In this document: positions 30,201-42,200 of the stretch, in pieces
Numbering within the stretch: position 1 is the first letter of the stretch
Layout of the letters: every line of letters starts with the position of its first letter
Notes under the pieces: generated by a model
Database searches by the model: none
What the model was told of the DNA's origin: nothing
Seen by the model: the letters and a program-made list of their open reading frames with translations, nothing else
Program-made: the position numbers and the translations under genes
Assembly: GCA_019843655.1 (NCBI GenBank)
Contig: JACDQD010000103.1
Span: 10,477,501 to 10,541,500 of the forward strand
Reading direction: 5' to 3'
DNA length: 64,000 nt
Source of the DNA: Lethocerus indicus
Lineage: Eukaryota > Arthropoda > Insecta > Hemiptera > Belostomatidae

Positions 30201-32425
30201 TTAGTGTAATTTAAACTGTAAATACTCCATTTTATATCACACCATAATATTATCAAATGTAGTATCAAAATTATAGTAATCGGGCGTAATTGATTTATAC
30301 ACGAATATTATGAGTTAAGTGGGATATATTTTTCACATTAAAGCGCCCATCGCTTCGTTCCCCTTCCCAATCAATATCTCCAAAACTACTACAACTGCCG
30401 CAGGCAAACTAATTTAATTTTGTTTACGGCTTCGGGGCTTATATCTGTCCCTGGGAAAAGCAGCGGTTCAGAGAGTGGAGACGTCTGATTGGAGGACTTG
30501 GAAATGGCTCACTCGACCTCGAACTTCACGAAGTCAGATTTTCATTTTCTTTTTCCCTTTTTTCTCTTTCGTCCAGCATTGTTTACTTGAGAGGAGCAGC
30601 GACACTCCGTCTCCACTTGTTTATTTCACTCGGTTCCAAACAGCTTTGAAAGGCTCAGCGAATCTTAGCTCCAGTCCCACTTGACGCTTACACTTAACCC
30701 AAGTAGCTGCTCAGCTGCCGTCAAAGAATAGGAGCTGAGATTTCGTTAGTTAAGAGTTCTACCCAATCGTACATCATGAATGTAACTGTAAAAACTTGAT
30801 CGGTACTTCATCTTCATTACCAAACAATAGGGTTTAAATTCATGTCTCAGATAGTAACCAGAAATGTCAATCTTTTAACCATAGTTATATATGTAGATAT
30901 ATTTGTGGCTGTTCTGTGACTTCTTTTTTCTTAATTGTTAAGTTTATTCTCTCTTCTGTGAGATACATGAGAATCTTTCGGCCTAAATACAACCTGGCGA
31001 CTATTTTTTAAAATATTAACTTCTGTTCTAATTTATTCTCCTCCATCATTCTCACCGTTGGTTGCTCCCGTTTCCTTTTAATGGTTATTATCAAAAGTCC
31101 CATCTTAGTCAATTAAATTTTTACTGTAACCCCGACAGACTGTATTTTCGTCGTTAGGAAAAGCAGTTATTTCATTTGGTAAGCTTTTATTGTTTTCTGA
31201 TTATTCATTTAGTGACATAACTTTTTTTAGCGGCGTCATTAATAACTCAGCCACTAAATCCTGAAGTGGCTGCTCACTCTACCTGTCGCGTGACCGAACC
31301 CTTCACCGACCGAGACCGAGAAAGAAAAAACGTTAAAAATGTAACGACCTTTTTGTATCTTTCCGTCCAAGTTGGGATTTACGGCCTGAAATAATAATAA
31401 TGTAAGCCAGATAACCGCCTTATTATTATCGATTATATTGTCTCTCGGCAAACAGACTTTAGGATACAAATCTAATAGCCAATTTAATCTGACACGAATG
31501 ATGCCTTTTACATATTTTTTATAGATTCACGGCTATTGAAAGTACTTATTTTTAAGCAAACTGCTAAGAATATTAACGAAATTTATTACGTCAGAAATGA
31601 ATTATCGTTTCATTTTATCTCCGCGAGCAGTCGAAACCGGTCTAGCACAAGACCAAACCGGCGGGAGGGTGCAGAAACGCTCGAAATCTACGGTTTTCCT
31701 ATAACATTTTCGAAATGCGAAACACATTTTTGTGCTCCAAACGTGAGAAAGGAGTAATAACTCAGAGTGGGATTACACGCCAGGCCCTGGAATGTGTCAA
31801 CCCGCGTCCAATGCCATTTGTTACTTAGCAACGAAATAATCCGATGAAGTTACCGCAACAATTTGTCATATTTCTCTCACCCCCCTTTGGTTAGAATCTC
31901 ATTTGAAATCGGTTTCAGACTGAAACCCGGAGTTCACTCGGTTGCCTATAATCAACTGTCTATATTAATCATTGGGGGTACAATCATTTTCGAAATTATC
32001 CCGGATTATCAATTCCAGCAATTACTCCGTCGGTATTTCAATAACGTTTGAGAATAAAACATAGCTTACTACATGCTTTAACTGTCGTCGCAATATCTTC
32101 TGCATTCACATTATTAATTAACGCCTTCAAAATCATCAAGAAGTTTGTTCAATCAAAGCCAGCGAGAGGAGACTGTATGTAATTAAATCATTAATCATAT
32201 TCTGTATTCATAACTAATCTCTTTTTGATCAACTGGTACCTGAATGATTCAAATAATGATAATTAGTTAAAACGGCTGCGGTCTATTAATGTTTATTCCC
32301 CGTACATAATTTTCCAGTCGTAAAATTTTGAAAGTTTAATTTGCACTGACTATTTACTGCTTCATGAATGCTTTTAAAATAATACTTGACACGGATGGAA
32401 AAGAATTCATATTTCACTGTGTCCC
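27252..32425. other. Non-coding stretch with GC-rich islands
   Basis: Two CpG-richer islands (about 27955-28110 and 28400-28570) stand out, containing GACCGCGCG, GGCGCGTCTCC and GGGCCGCGATAATAGGGCGG. They have no sustained frame and may be regulatory. The ribozyme-family fragment at 31624-31700 is also here. Other frames are short and unconvincing. Confidence 0.4.
31624..31700 (+). repeat. 5'-truncated fragment (F) of the hammerhead-bearing repeat
   Basis: It begins within stem II (CGAGCAGTC) and continues with GAAACCGGTCTAGC, the downstream hairpin half AAGACC, and GCAGAAACGCTCGAAATCTACGG. The CTGAAGA box is missing, so no ribozyme can form. The loss of the 5' part suits a truncated insertion. 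Confidence 0.65.
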
Positions 32426-33104
32426 TTAACCAGTTCGCTACCAGGATCTTCTGGAGAAAGCATCCAACATAGCCCAAGCTTTTTTCGGTATTATACGAAA
32501 TCAATCGGAATAGATTTTACGTATGTGTATTTAGAACAGTCTAAAAAAGTAAAATAAGTATTCTTTTAAACTGACACAAATATGTGACGCCGGGCTATAG
32601 ATAAAAACTAAACGCTGTAGCCCATGTGTCATATATATGTCACATTAAATTAGAAGAAATTGATTATAAGACAAAAAAATATAAATACAATTTATCGAAA
32701 TGAAATTCATATTATTTTACGAAAATTCAACATTTTGTTGAGAGATATGTTTCTGTTAAAAAATATTAAATGTAATAATAATTTTTATAGCTCACTTACA
32801 TAACAATTTTAATCATTTTGCTACACAAAATCTTTTCCTTTTTTTAAATTTAACTTATTGCCTGTTAATTTCACTAACCCTGCTAAAACCACCTATTCAA
32901 CTGTTATAAAGACTAAATAATCTAATGCGAGAGCACACCTCATACATTTTACAGTTTTAACTTAACACTTTTGTTCAATACTCAACATGTTCAAACATGC
33001 CTTTGTAAATTGTGCAAAAATATCTGTCACATATGTGTGACGTTGGGCTGCGGTAAAAAAAAGCTGTGTCACATATATGTGACGGTTGGTAGCGAACGGG
33101 TTAA
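32426..33104. mobile_element. TTAA-flanked inverted-repeat element (piggyBac-like MITE candidate)
   Basis: TTAA at 32426-32429 and 33101-33104 flank a 671-bp unit starting CCAGTTCGCTACCA and ending TGGTAGCGAACGGG; the ends match as inverted repeats at 13 of 14 positions. TTAA target duplication and CC-starting ends are hallmarks of piggyBac-type transposons. The interior has no transposase and carries subterminal palindromes (GTCACATATATGTGAC at 33068-33083, GTCACATATGTGTGAC near 33028-33043, and diverged forms near 32580-32642). It is a non-autonomous copy or decayed relative. Confidence 0.6.
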
Positions 33105-33967
33105 AATAGCCATATCTCATATTAATAGTTATATCATTGTGACGCCTTATTTCGATGTTTTCTTCTACGGCCGTGACTCTTATATACAGAGTGAAAGACA
33201 GTGGAATAAGGTTGACAAATTGAATCGATAGAATGGTCCCCGAGGGTATGGTTTGAAGGGATTTATACGGCGGATGGCTGTGTCGGTTTGGATGGCGGGG
33301 AGCGCTAGTGTGCCACTAATTAGTACAGCCTCCTCCCCTTGTTCCTCCACCAATGGACTGGTACCGGGGCCACGGCAGAAGATTGTCCACGGTTTAGTGG
33401 ATTTACGGGAACACCGATCGAACCCAATTTTAGTACGAATCTAACAATCCGGAAGACAAACAGGTGGGCTCCAATTAGGCGAAGGGCCCTCGGCGTCGAA
33501 CGAAATTAGGCCCCGCGGTATTCTGCACTGGGCCGCCCCATCAGATCCACATTTCGACAACGGTATTCGTAACCTAGCAAAAAAGTTCGAAATACCCAAA
33601 TACTAACTTTTATTTTTATCTAATTCCTAGCATCTGCCAATAACGTGTAGTCGAAACCAGGTTGAAACCTAAAAGGAGATAGATAGCTTTGTCAATAACC
33701 AAAAATCTATTTTACTTTCATTTGTATATCATGAGATACAATCTAGTAATATCGTTTTCAAATTGTATGGGGCATACATGAGATGGGACGAAAAACTTTT
33801 AATGAAATAAGAGTTTATCGAAGTTCTGGCACCACTTGCGTTTCCTGTCCATCGTCATCCTCGGTTAGTTTAGAAATAAAATAAAAGTTCGATGGCCTGA
33901 TTGCGTAAGAAGGCGCATTTGGTCAAAAAAACAGTTGATATTTGGAATAAATAGGAAAAATAGAGTA
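33105..33967. other. Non-coding gap
   Basis: Moderately GC-rich near 33250-33530, AT-rich afterwards. No gene is supported; the short frame at 33253-33444 has no domain signal. Confidence 0.4.
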
Positions 33968-34565
33968 GGTTTGTGGTGCTTCAGTCTCCTCTCGCTGGTT
34001 TGGTCTTTTGCTGGACCGGTTTCGGCTGCTCGCCATCTTCAGTAGCGGTGTTAGTCACTGTTGGCACATTGGTTGTTTTTGGGGCATCCTCACTGCACTG
34101 TCACTGTCACTTGTACTGTAAAAATGTATTTTCCTCTATAATAATCCGAGATATGCAGGATAAATGCTGGATGTATAATGCGTATTGAGTTTTAATATAA
34201 TACGGCCCTACTGGTCCGTTTGGCGTGGCGTGCATCAGCGCCGTCATACGTCCATCTGTTATCCTGCATATCTCGGATTATTATAGAGGAAAATACATTT
34301 TTACAGTACAAGTGACAGTGACAGTGCAGTGGGGATACCCAAAAAACATCCAAAGTGCCAAAAGTGACTAACACCGTTACAGCGGTCTAGCAAAATACCA
34401 AACCAGCGAGTGGTCAGAAACACAGAAACACACGAAATCTATGGTATTCCAACCCTTCACAGACCACAAAACAGGTATGTTAAACAAATTTTACATTGGA
34501 TGGATGTTGCAGTATTAGAACAACCGTTTTCCCATTATATACACTAGATAAGGGACAATGCGGGG
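33968..34565. repeat. Palindromic hammerhead-bearing repeat, copy B
   Basis: Two inverted arms face away from a central loop of about 80-100 bp (around 34170-34245). The short left arm (minus sense) has an intact ribozyme motif at 34010-34046. In the right arm (plus sense) the motif is deleted between CGTTAC and AGCGGTCTAGC near 34376-34391. Next to the loop both arms contain TATCCTGCATATCTCGGATT or its complement. The right arm extends further out, through ACAGGTATGTTAAAC and a segment ending near CACTAGATAAGG, also seen at the left edge of copy C. The loop lies in the opposite orientation to copy C, so B and C are the same structure inserted in opposite directions. Confidence 0.85.
34010..34046 (-). 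ncRNA. Hammerhead-ribozyme-like motif, copy B short arm
   Basis: On the minus strand the order is GCTA, CTGAAGA, U, GGC-GAGCA-GCC, GAAAC, CG, GTC, CAGC. Core boxes are complete. Stem III is only AC/GT, as in minimal hammerheads, which often act as dimers. Stem I has three pairs plus an A-C mismatch next to the core. The extra U before stem II departs from the consensus, so activity is uncertain. Confidence 0.5.
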
Positions 34566-34833
34566 TTACACAAAACAGGTATGTTAACCTACGAAAAATA
34601 GAGTTTTTACATAGATTTCTGCTCTAACACCGAAACGTATTCAGGAAAAGGTTGACGCAAAAATTTCGAAGCATAAACGAAACATGACGATCTGATGAAA
34701 CTTCTGATAAATACAAACAGAGAAATTTTGAATTTCCGTCCCTTAATTTAATATTAACACGGAAATTAGAAAATGTTTCAGAAATTGACTGGTCCTCGAT
34801 ATATTATTTTCGAATAAATCCTAGATAAATAAA

Positions 34834-34881
<48 letters not shown>

Positions 34882-37631
34882 GAATGGGGGACTGTAAACA
34901 TTTTCCTGGGAAAGCGATAGGAAAAACGGTGCAGGAGAACGATTCAGAGCTCCCCCAGGAATTTATCCACTGATACGTTTTTTCCTACCCACCGGTATAG
35001 GGATTTATCTCTTTCTGGATCCCACGCTTTAGTACATTGTCATTTGAAGTTGTCTACACATTCACAATAAATAAGAAAATATAATGGAAGGTGAAGTCAT
35101 ATATGTTGCAGTTTCGTAGGTTATTTGAAATACTACATTTTTTTTCAACATCCCGATAATTTTGTATCTAACTTAGATAAGCGTTTTAAAATCAATTTTA
35201 TAACATGATTGAATACCCGAAAAGAAGTTAGTCTACTTTAACACTATACCTCAAGATTCGATAATCATTTTCTCATTTCCCAGAGTTTTATTTGATCGAA
35301 GAATAATTCTAATAATAAAAACAGAGTTATAATGAATTAAAATGGTTTATTTTATAAAATTTTAACTGTTCGTTTCTATTTGGAATTCCACAGAAATCTT
35401 AGGCGTAATCCTCCAAATGAGAAGTAAAATATGATAATTCAATTTGTGTGTAGGAGTGAAAGAGAGAGGCAGATCCGAGGCCCCGAGTCAAGAATGGAAC
35501 TAGTCTATGAAAGAGGACTTTCATTTCCAGCCAAGATAGGAATGATCCTGTTTACTACAAACAAGTAGAACTTTGTTTGTACGAGGCTCAAAAGAGAATA
35601 TAGATAAGTGGGGGAAGAAAGCATGCGGAGGAGGTGGAGGCTAGACTTTGATAAGGGAGATAGAGGAAGCGACCTGGAGAACTGACAAGTGAACGAGTCT
35701 ATGGAGAAACGCAATGCGGTCGGCGGGCTATGAACGTATGAGCGGATGTGCAAGTGAATAGGGCCTGAGCCGGAGATAAAAGAGCCTTTTTGTGCGGGAA
35801 AACGTTTTGAAAACTTTATTCATAGGAACCTCTGTAAAATTGAAGGTATAAAAAGGTAATTTCGTGATATGGCATTCTGAAATTCATATATGTTACATAC
35901 ATCGTATTGAAGTATTCCTTAAAATATTGCGTCTCCCGAATAATGATTATAAGGCCCGGAGGTCAGAATTGCTGCCTCCACAAACAAATTAAAAAAAAAA
36001 TTTTTGGAATTTTCAGAAACCGAATTGAAGAATATTTTATTATTCTAAATTTTAAGTTGCACAAAATCGTTTTCTGATTAAATTTCCTTAGTGCAATAGT
36101 AGACTAGGAGCCCGATAAATGTCCACCATTGATTGGGCTTGATAGAATTGAAGAAGAGCCCGTTCTTCGGATGTAGGTGTATAGGGACAAGATTGGGGAC
36201 CACCCAGTGGGCCTCCTACAAGCATTTCACATGTCGGAAACTACTCTTTACAGCCGTTAAAACCTATCTGGTGTATTCTCGCAGAACGCGAAATAGCCCA
36301 CAAGTAGTGCAGACACATTTACTAGTTAACCGAGGAAGAATTTATTAAACTTTATCGAGGAAAGCAATTAAGGGAGGAATTCTCAATTAGGCGACGGTAC
36401 TCTAAACATGTAGGGACAGGTACTTCGGAATGCAAATTATCACTCGCCACAGTGTTTCCATCCTTTATAAAAAACAGTAAGGGGAGTTTCGACACACTAC
36501 TGTATGGCCTTATTTTCGGGTTGTATACATATATGTAATATCCATACAATATTATTGTCTCTTGAGAATTATAACTTCAGGGATACTGTAAAAAAAGAAT
36601 ACCAAAACGCACGTAAAACCTCAGGAGTTGAACGGCTAACAAAATTTCAGAATTTTTTCATAAGCTTATATATTATTTATTAAGCCTCCCTTTGAGGACT
36701 ATGAAAGTGGTATAGAGTTGGATCTGGCTGGTTGGTTGCAGTCAAGTGGTAAGAGTGTACAGTACATCGTAGCTTTATTGCGATAACTTTTATGTCGGGC
36801 GGTAGTAAGGGACGGCCTATTGCCGCCTTTATATTAAACTGAAGCAACCCGCAATACAGAAGTGCTGTAATGGCACGGTATCAAAGCCCTGCTTTATATA
36901 CGGCTTTCATACAAAATGGTAAAGTGCACTACCATTTTTGATTATTATTTTTATAAATATTATATGTTTCATGTTATATTCTAAAATGATAAATGTCTAA
37001 TCTGTGGTATGATTTTGTTCTCCCCTTTGCGCGTTTTAGACCTATTTTAAATCCTATTATTAAACTCTTTTAAATAATGAATGTGAATGATATTAAATAT
37101 TCTACCGTTGTACAGACTGATTGTTTTATTTCTATACGTTGCTTATTATTTTAAATACGTGAAAGATCATTCTTTTTTTTCAACTACTTCATCTTAGCCG
37201 CTCCACAGTACATCCCCTCTACAAATTTCTGGCGATTCGACGGCACAGATATTCTTTCTTGACATTTTTTGTTTTTATAAAAGTGTAATTGAATTCGGTG
37301 TAGTTGTGAAACCGCAGTGTTCGGCGTACATTGCATAATGTTTGAAATATAATCCGTTTCCGGACCCTTGAGGTAAGCTGTAACCGGGCACAATATCCAA
37401 GGGACAGTGCTGAATTTAAATCAGTTTCACCGTCTCCCCAGTTGGCTTTCGGTTCCCCCGTTTACCTAAGCAATGTCTACCCATGGTTCACATTCAATAT
37501 GGCTTCAGTACTCTCAGCTACGAATGCAGCTATGATAAGAAACTTTTAGTTTCTATACTATTTTTTAATAGTTCCTAAAAAAGATTATTATCTGTTCTTA
37601 TTAATTAGGTTTAGAAACACAACCCCCTCCC
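34566..37631. other. Non-coding stretch between palindromic copies B and C
   Basis: It holds the TA microsatellite at 34841-34878 and AT-rich DNA. ACACAAAACAGGTATGTTAAC near 34570-34590 repeats a piece of copy B, a small local duplication. The minus-strand frame at 35505-35753 has no recognisable domain. No gene is supported. Confidence 0.4.
34841..34878. repeat. (TA)n microsatellite
   Basis: About 19 uninterrupted TA units following ATATATGTA. Confidence 0.9.
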
Positions 37632-38148
37632 CCGCATTGCACCTTATCTAGTGTATATATTGGGAAAACGGTTGCTCCAATACTGCAATATCCATCCAAT
37701 GTAAAATTTGTTTAACATACCTGTTTTGTGGTCTGCGAGTGGTTGGAATACCGCTGGTTTTGGTCCCCTCTCGCTGATTTCGTCTTTTGCTAGACCGCTG
37801 CTCGCCATCGTCAGTAGCGGTGTTAGTCACTTTTGGCACTTTGGACATGTATTTTCCTCTATAATAATCCGAGATATGCAGGATAACAGATGGACGTATG
37901 ACGCGCTGATGCACGCCACGCCAAACGGACCAGTAGGGTGGGCTAGTGTAACCGCGCCGTATTACATTAAAACTCAATAGGCATTATACGTCCATCTGTT
38001 ATCCTGCATATCTCGGATTATTATAGAGGAAAATACATGTCCAAAGTGCCAAAAGTGACTAACACCGCTACTGAAGATGGCGAGCAGCCGAAACCGGTCT
38101 AGCAAAAGACCAAACCAGCGAAAGGACCGAAACACACGAAATCTACGG
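37632..38148. repeat. Palindromic hammerhead-bearing repeat, copy C
   Basis: The long left arm (minus sense) faces the right arm (plus sense) across a loop near 37890-37980. Both arms lack the same segment of about 60 nt that copies A, B and E carry (between GGAAAATACAT and CCAAAGTGCC) and share the same GTCCAAAG junction. The left arm's ribozyme has lost the GAAA box (GAGCAGCGGTCTAGC on the minus strand); the right arm's is intact. The left arm extends out through the ACAGGTATGTTAAAC complement to CCTTATCTAGTG. Reading frames across it are by-products of the palindrome. Confidence 0.88.
38067..38103 (+). ncRNA. Hammerhead-ribozyme-like motif, copy C short arm (best copy)
   Basis: In order: GCTA (38067-38070), CTGAAGA (38071-38077), U, hairpin GGC-GAGCA-GCC (38079-38089), GAAAC (38090-38094), CG, GTC (38097-38099), TAGC (38100-38103). 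GCTA and TAGC pair fully as stem I. AAC-CG-GTC gives a two-pair stem III, and GTC would be the cleavage triplet. All core residues fit CUGANGA...GAAA; the only irregularity is the extra U before stem II. A conserved GGTCT...AGACC hairpin overlaps the 3' side and would compete with the catalytic fold. Confidence 0.55.
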
Positions 38149-39106
38149 TAATGTAAAATTTCTGTTCTGTCATATTATCATATTACTTGATTGGAATTTC
38201 CGAGTTTCGACAGAATACGAAAACATGGAGAATTTACATAATGTGTCAAGTCAAAATTAGAGCCCTTCGCGTACCAACTACCACGTATTATAAATTCATT
38301 ATTTATCTATTTAAGAGATCAATTCCAGTCTCGCTTAGACCAAATGCCCAATTGAGCAACACCTTCCATTTTATACTGAAAAAATTAAACTTTATAGCAC
38401 CGTTTAAAAATGAATGTGTTTTTCTCATGATATAATCGATACCGGGGCTGTGCGTACGTTGCGGTGGGCCTAAAAAGGGCCCTCTCTCTAGCTGGGCACG
38501 GACTCAATAATGTTCACTTTAAATGTAAGACGTGTCGGGGTGGGGGTGTGGGGCGGTTGTATTACTTGAGGCCCTTGGATCCAGCAACCTAATGTAATGT
38601 CTACCGCTCGCTGCATTTAGAGAGAGAACTCTCTGTATAGCGGTCAGCTCGATGTGTTAAAAACAGAACCTCGAAGAATCGCAAATTACGACCTTGATCA
38701 AATTTTATGATCGGGCCATCACTAATTACATTGCCTGGATAAGAAATTAGTTATACTGGTAGAAGTAATATCCAATTTATTTTATGTTCCAAATATTGTT
38801 AATATGTTCATGACCAACTAATATTGTTGCAGAGATATATGCCCCTTTTCCATGGGTTTTTTTGGTCCAATTTATCATTAATTATGTTTTCTTAATATCG
38901 CTATAAATTAAGAAATTGAAATTTTACTATTGAAGGAAAATTACTATCAGTGATTCCAACAACACACCATCAACCTTTACAACATCACCATTTCAATTTG
39001 ACAAACCTTCTTATTTCTTCATTATTCTATGTTTATATACTTTTTCTTCATTCTCTTTGATAGTCCTGCTTAAATTTTTGGCCCAATTTACATTCGATTA
39101 GTCGTG
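38149..39106. other. Non-coding stretch, possible 3' UTR on the minus strand
   Basis: If the exon at 39107-39209 is real, its 3' UTR would lie here. On the minus strand AATAAA occurs at 38776-38781, about 325 nt after the stop. No other gene is supported. Confidence 0.3.
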
Positions 39107-39209
39107 TCAGACCCAAGCATCAACAATGTCCATCTTCCCGCTGCGTGGAATTGTAGTGAAAAGTGTAACAATGGACGCTTTGTCGACAAATTCAGTCGAA
39201 GCGTCATGT
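39107..39209 (-). CDS. Possible terminal exon of the minus-strand gene
   Basis: On the minus strand a pyrimidine-rich tract (CCTTTCTCTTATTCTTC) ends in ACAAG, a possible acceptor. The next base completes a codon left open by the exon ending at 43129, and 33 further residues (HDASTEFVDKASIVTLF to MDIVDAWV) run to TGA at 39107. Phase fits the middle exon, which has a one-in-three chance of happening by accident. No domain is recognised. The frame stays open upstream of the acceptor, so the exon could begin earlier or be spurious. A minus-strand AATAAA lies about 325 nt beyond. Confidence 0.2.
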
Positions 39210-42200
39210 CTTGTCCGAAGAATAAGAGAAAGGTGACAGTAATTAACCGCATACAGCGTCGCGTATAACCCTGGTGTAAACATCAAACACATTGTTTTCG
39301 AGAGGGGCGTAGATATTATAGAGTACAATGGCCGATGGGACGGGATGCGAATTCATCATTGGTTTTAATGCCCCTCCCCCTGTCTGTCAGAAACAGACCG
39401 GTTTTCACAGAGCTCGGAGCACTGGCCCCGGTACCGGGAGAACGGTTATTTACCTATCCAACATTCAACCTGTTGTTTTTATTTACTCCCGCGGTATGGG
39501 ATTAAATAATGGACGAACGTAACAATCCATCAGAAATATGCCTCGGGGGAAAAAGAACTATTTAACAAAAAACTATGGCCGGATGATTAATTGTACTTTA
39601 CATTCTTTTTTGCCGGGGTGTTCGTTTTTGCAGTCAGTTGGACGACGGGGAAATGAGTTCTCCGTACCGTTCAGTCACACTGAAAATACTGATGTGTATC
39701 CAGAACAAAAGAAAATGGAACCTCTAATAAAACAATAATTAATTCAACGCTGGAGTTGGATGATGATCTCTGTTTAATCAATTAAAATTTGCAATCATTT
39801 CAGCCGGACTTCAGGTTCGACGTATGTCAACCAATATATAAAAATAACAAACCATTTATTGTGTTGCTGAAGACACCAATGTCATAAGGTTTTGGGATAC
39901 CAATTATTTTGTATTCATATTCCACATTTTAAAGTCAATGACATCAACTGACGGTTATAACATTTTAAAGCAATTAGGTTCCATCTAATACATACGATGT
40001 ATTTGCGATACTATTCTTGTTATCAGCCACGAAATTAACTCTATACTTTATTTAACAACTTTTAAATTTATAGGCATCTTTATTTTACGCGTTTTAATCA
40101 TCACTTTAATATTCCCAGTGACTTTATAACATACCGGCAAAGTCGATCTCATCTCATATTCTCTGGTTAGACCGTAAAATAGTTTTCGTTTTAAACACTA
40201 ACCTTTATTGAATGAAATTACGGAGAGTTAATACATTTTACGGCCTAAGTTGCAAAGGGACTTGCCTGAGAAACACACTACCAGCCATTAAACTAGTTCA
40301 GCTTTGCGGGGCAGACATCTGAATAAGTAAGTGGAAATAGGTTTTAAACTTATCATAATCCTGCCCGACGTGAATTATTCATGCAATTTATACTTTGCTC
40401 ATTTATTAATCTATTCGCCTGGTCTTGATGACAATTATCCTAGCAGATGATATATTTGTATGTAATATGACATGGTAATATATTGGAGTGCAGTTCTAGT
40501 TGTAGCAATACGAGGGTGGAATCCAGCAATTCTAATGTTGTCGCTAGCTCCGAGATTCATTCAGAACATAATCTGAGAGCGGCGCCCGCAGGGACAGGAA
40601 AGTTTCTTCGATAACGCGACGATAAACTAATCGGCAAAATTGAATATTGGCCCGACTAACTTCGGAGAACCGACTTGAGGGAGTTCATTTATTTTTGGAG
40701 GACTGTCGGAGCGGCGCGCTTTCTTAGAGATAAGGTAGAAAAAAGTAAATTACCAACTTTTTTTATTGGCAATTACCTTGCGGTTCGGGCAAGGGTGGGT
40801 TACACGGGGTGACCCTTTTTTGTGGCTCGGGGCAGGCCCGCTCATTAGCGTGATTAGTTTTCAAGCCGGCACAGATAATGTTACTTTGAATTCAGACATA
40901 GGGCAATAGAGCTGAATTAAACTTTAAATTAACGAGAATTTAAGGAAATGTGTATCAATATAGATTCATACACGCGTGAAACAAATAATTCTACTTCATT
41001 TTCTTAACTGAATATTGTGAATTGGCTGTTGCAGATATTTCAGTGCATTATAGCAACCGCACTATATTTAGACCCAGATTCAGATTCTCAATTAAATTCA
41101 TTTTCGTGTTTTTTCAAAATATTTCCTTACTACAAATATCTTATCAGTCCAAATGAGGTTTTGTGAAGCGAAATTAAACTATATTCAGGAGTAATTTAAT
41201 GAAAACAACACTAATGAATGTGTATTGTTTACTCATAGTTTTCTAAAGGTTTTGAAAATCTGTTTTAACTTGTAAGTTAAAAACCTATACAGATAATAAA
41301 CCGTCCTTTTATTAATGAGATTAATAAAGAATTATTTCGTTACAAAAAATGAGAAATTAGTTGAATTTAAATATTAAGCTAAAAAAGATTTCATCACAGA
41401 ATCCGCTCGAGCTACATCACAAAAAGGTTTTCTGCGTCGTAAACTTCCTCATTTTGTAGTACCTCCCCGTTTTTTTTTTGGTCTGAATCTGTTTTTATTA
41501 AGAAATGTGTATTAAGATTCTTAAAAAGTTTCATCAGGAGGGAACAAAACAACATGTAATTTAATATACGATTTTCAGTTCTTATTCCTTATTTTAATTT
41601 ATTTCTAAGGTATATACTCTTTTTATACCAGCCCGAATAGGATCCCTTTCGTTGTTTTGGATACAAAGCATGTACGAGAACCTTTCTTAGGGAAAAGATT
41701 TGAGCGAAGATTTCTCAGGGATGATTGAAGTATATGGGGGGAGGCTCGAGTCCACGATAAAAAAAAGGGGCAGGATCTTCAATTCCAGAAATCCATCATA
41801 AATTTGGACCCGGCAGATGGACCGACAGGGATTCTCATTCGCAATCGATCCAAAGCCGATCGAGCATATTAAGAAGGAGGCCTAACAAGTGGCCCTTTTT
41901 ATCGACCAATATAACACCTGTATAAACAGAGCGGGTTACGAAAGTTCGTAGAAGAATCGTGGGATTTTTTCTTTTTTAAAATTCACATAAAAATTAAAAT
42001 AAAAAAATTGAAGTTATTTAATTCAACATTAATCCAGGTTTACGCTTACTTAGTCCAATTATAGACTACTTTGGGCACTCCGCTATAGTCAGTACCGTCT
42101 CGGAACCAATTCCTATTATTTCGCATGACATCTTAATATTAATAATATTATTTTACTTTTTGTTCGCCTTGTATAACTAGCATGTCTATTCATCTCGGTT

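Noticed and set aside
37648..37980. Open frames on both strands inside palindromic copy C
   Set aside because: They are by-products of the inverted repeat. The other copies carry different indels that break them.
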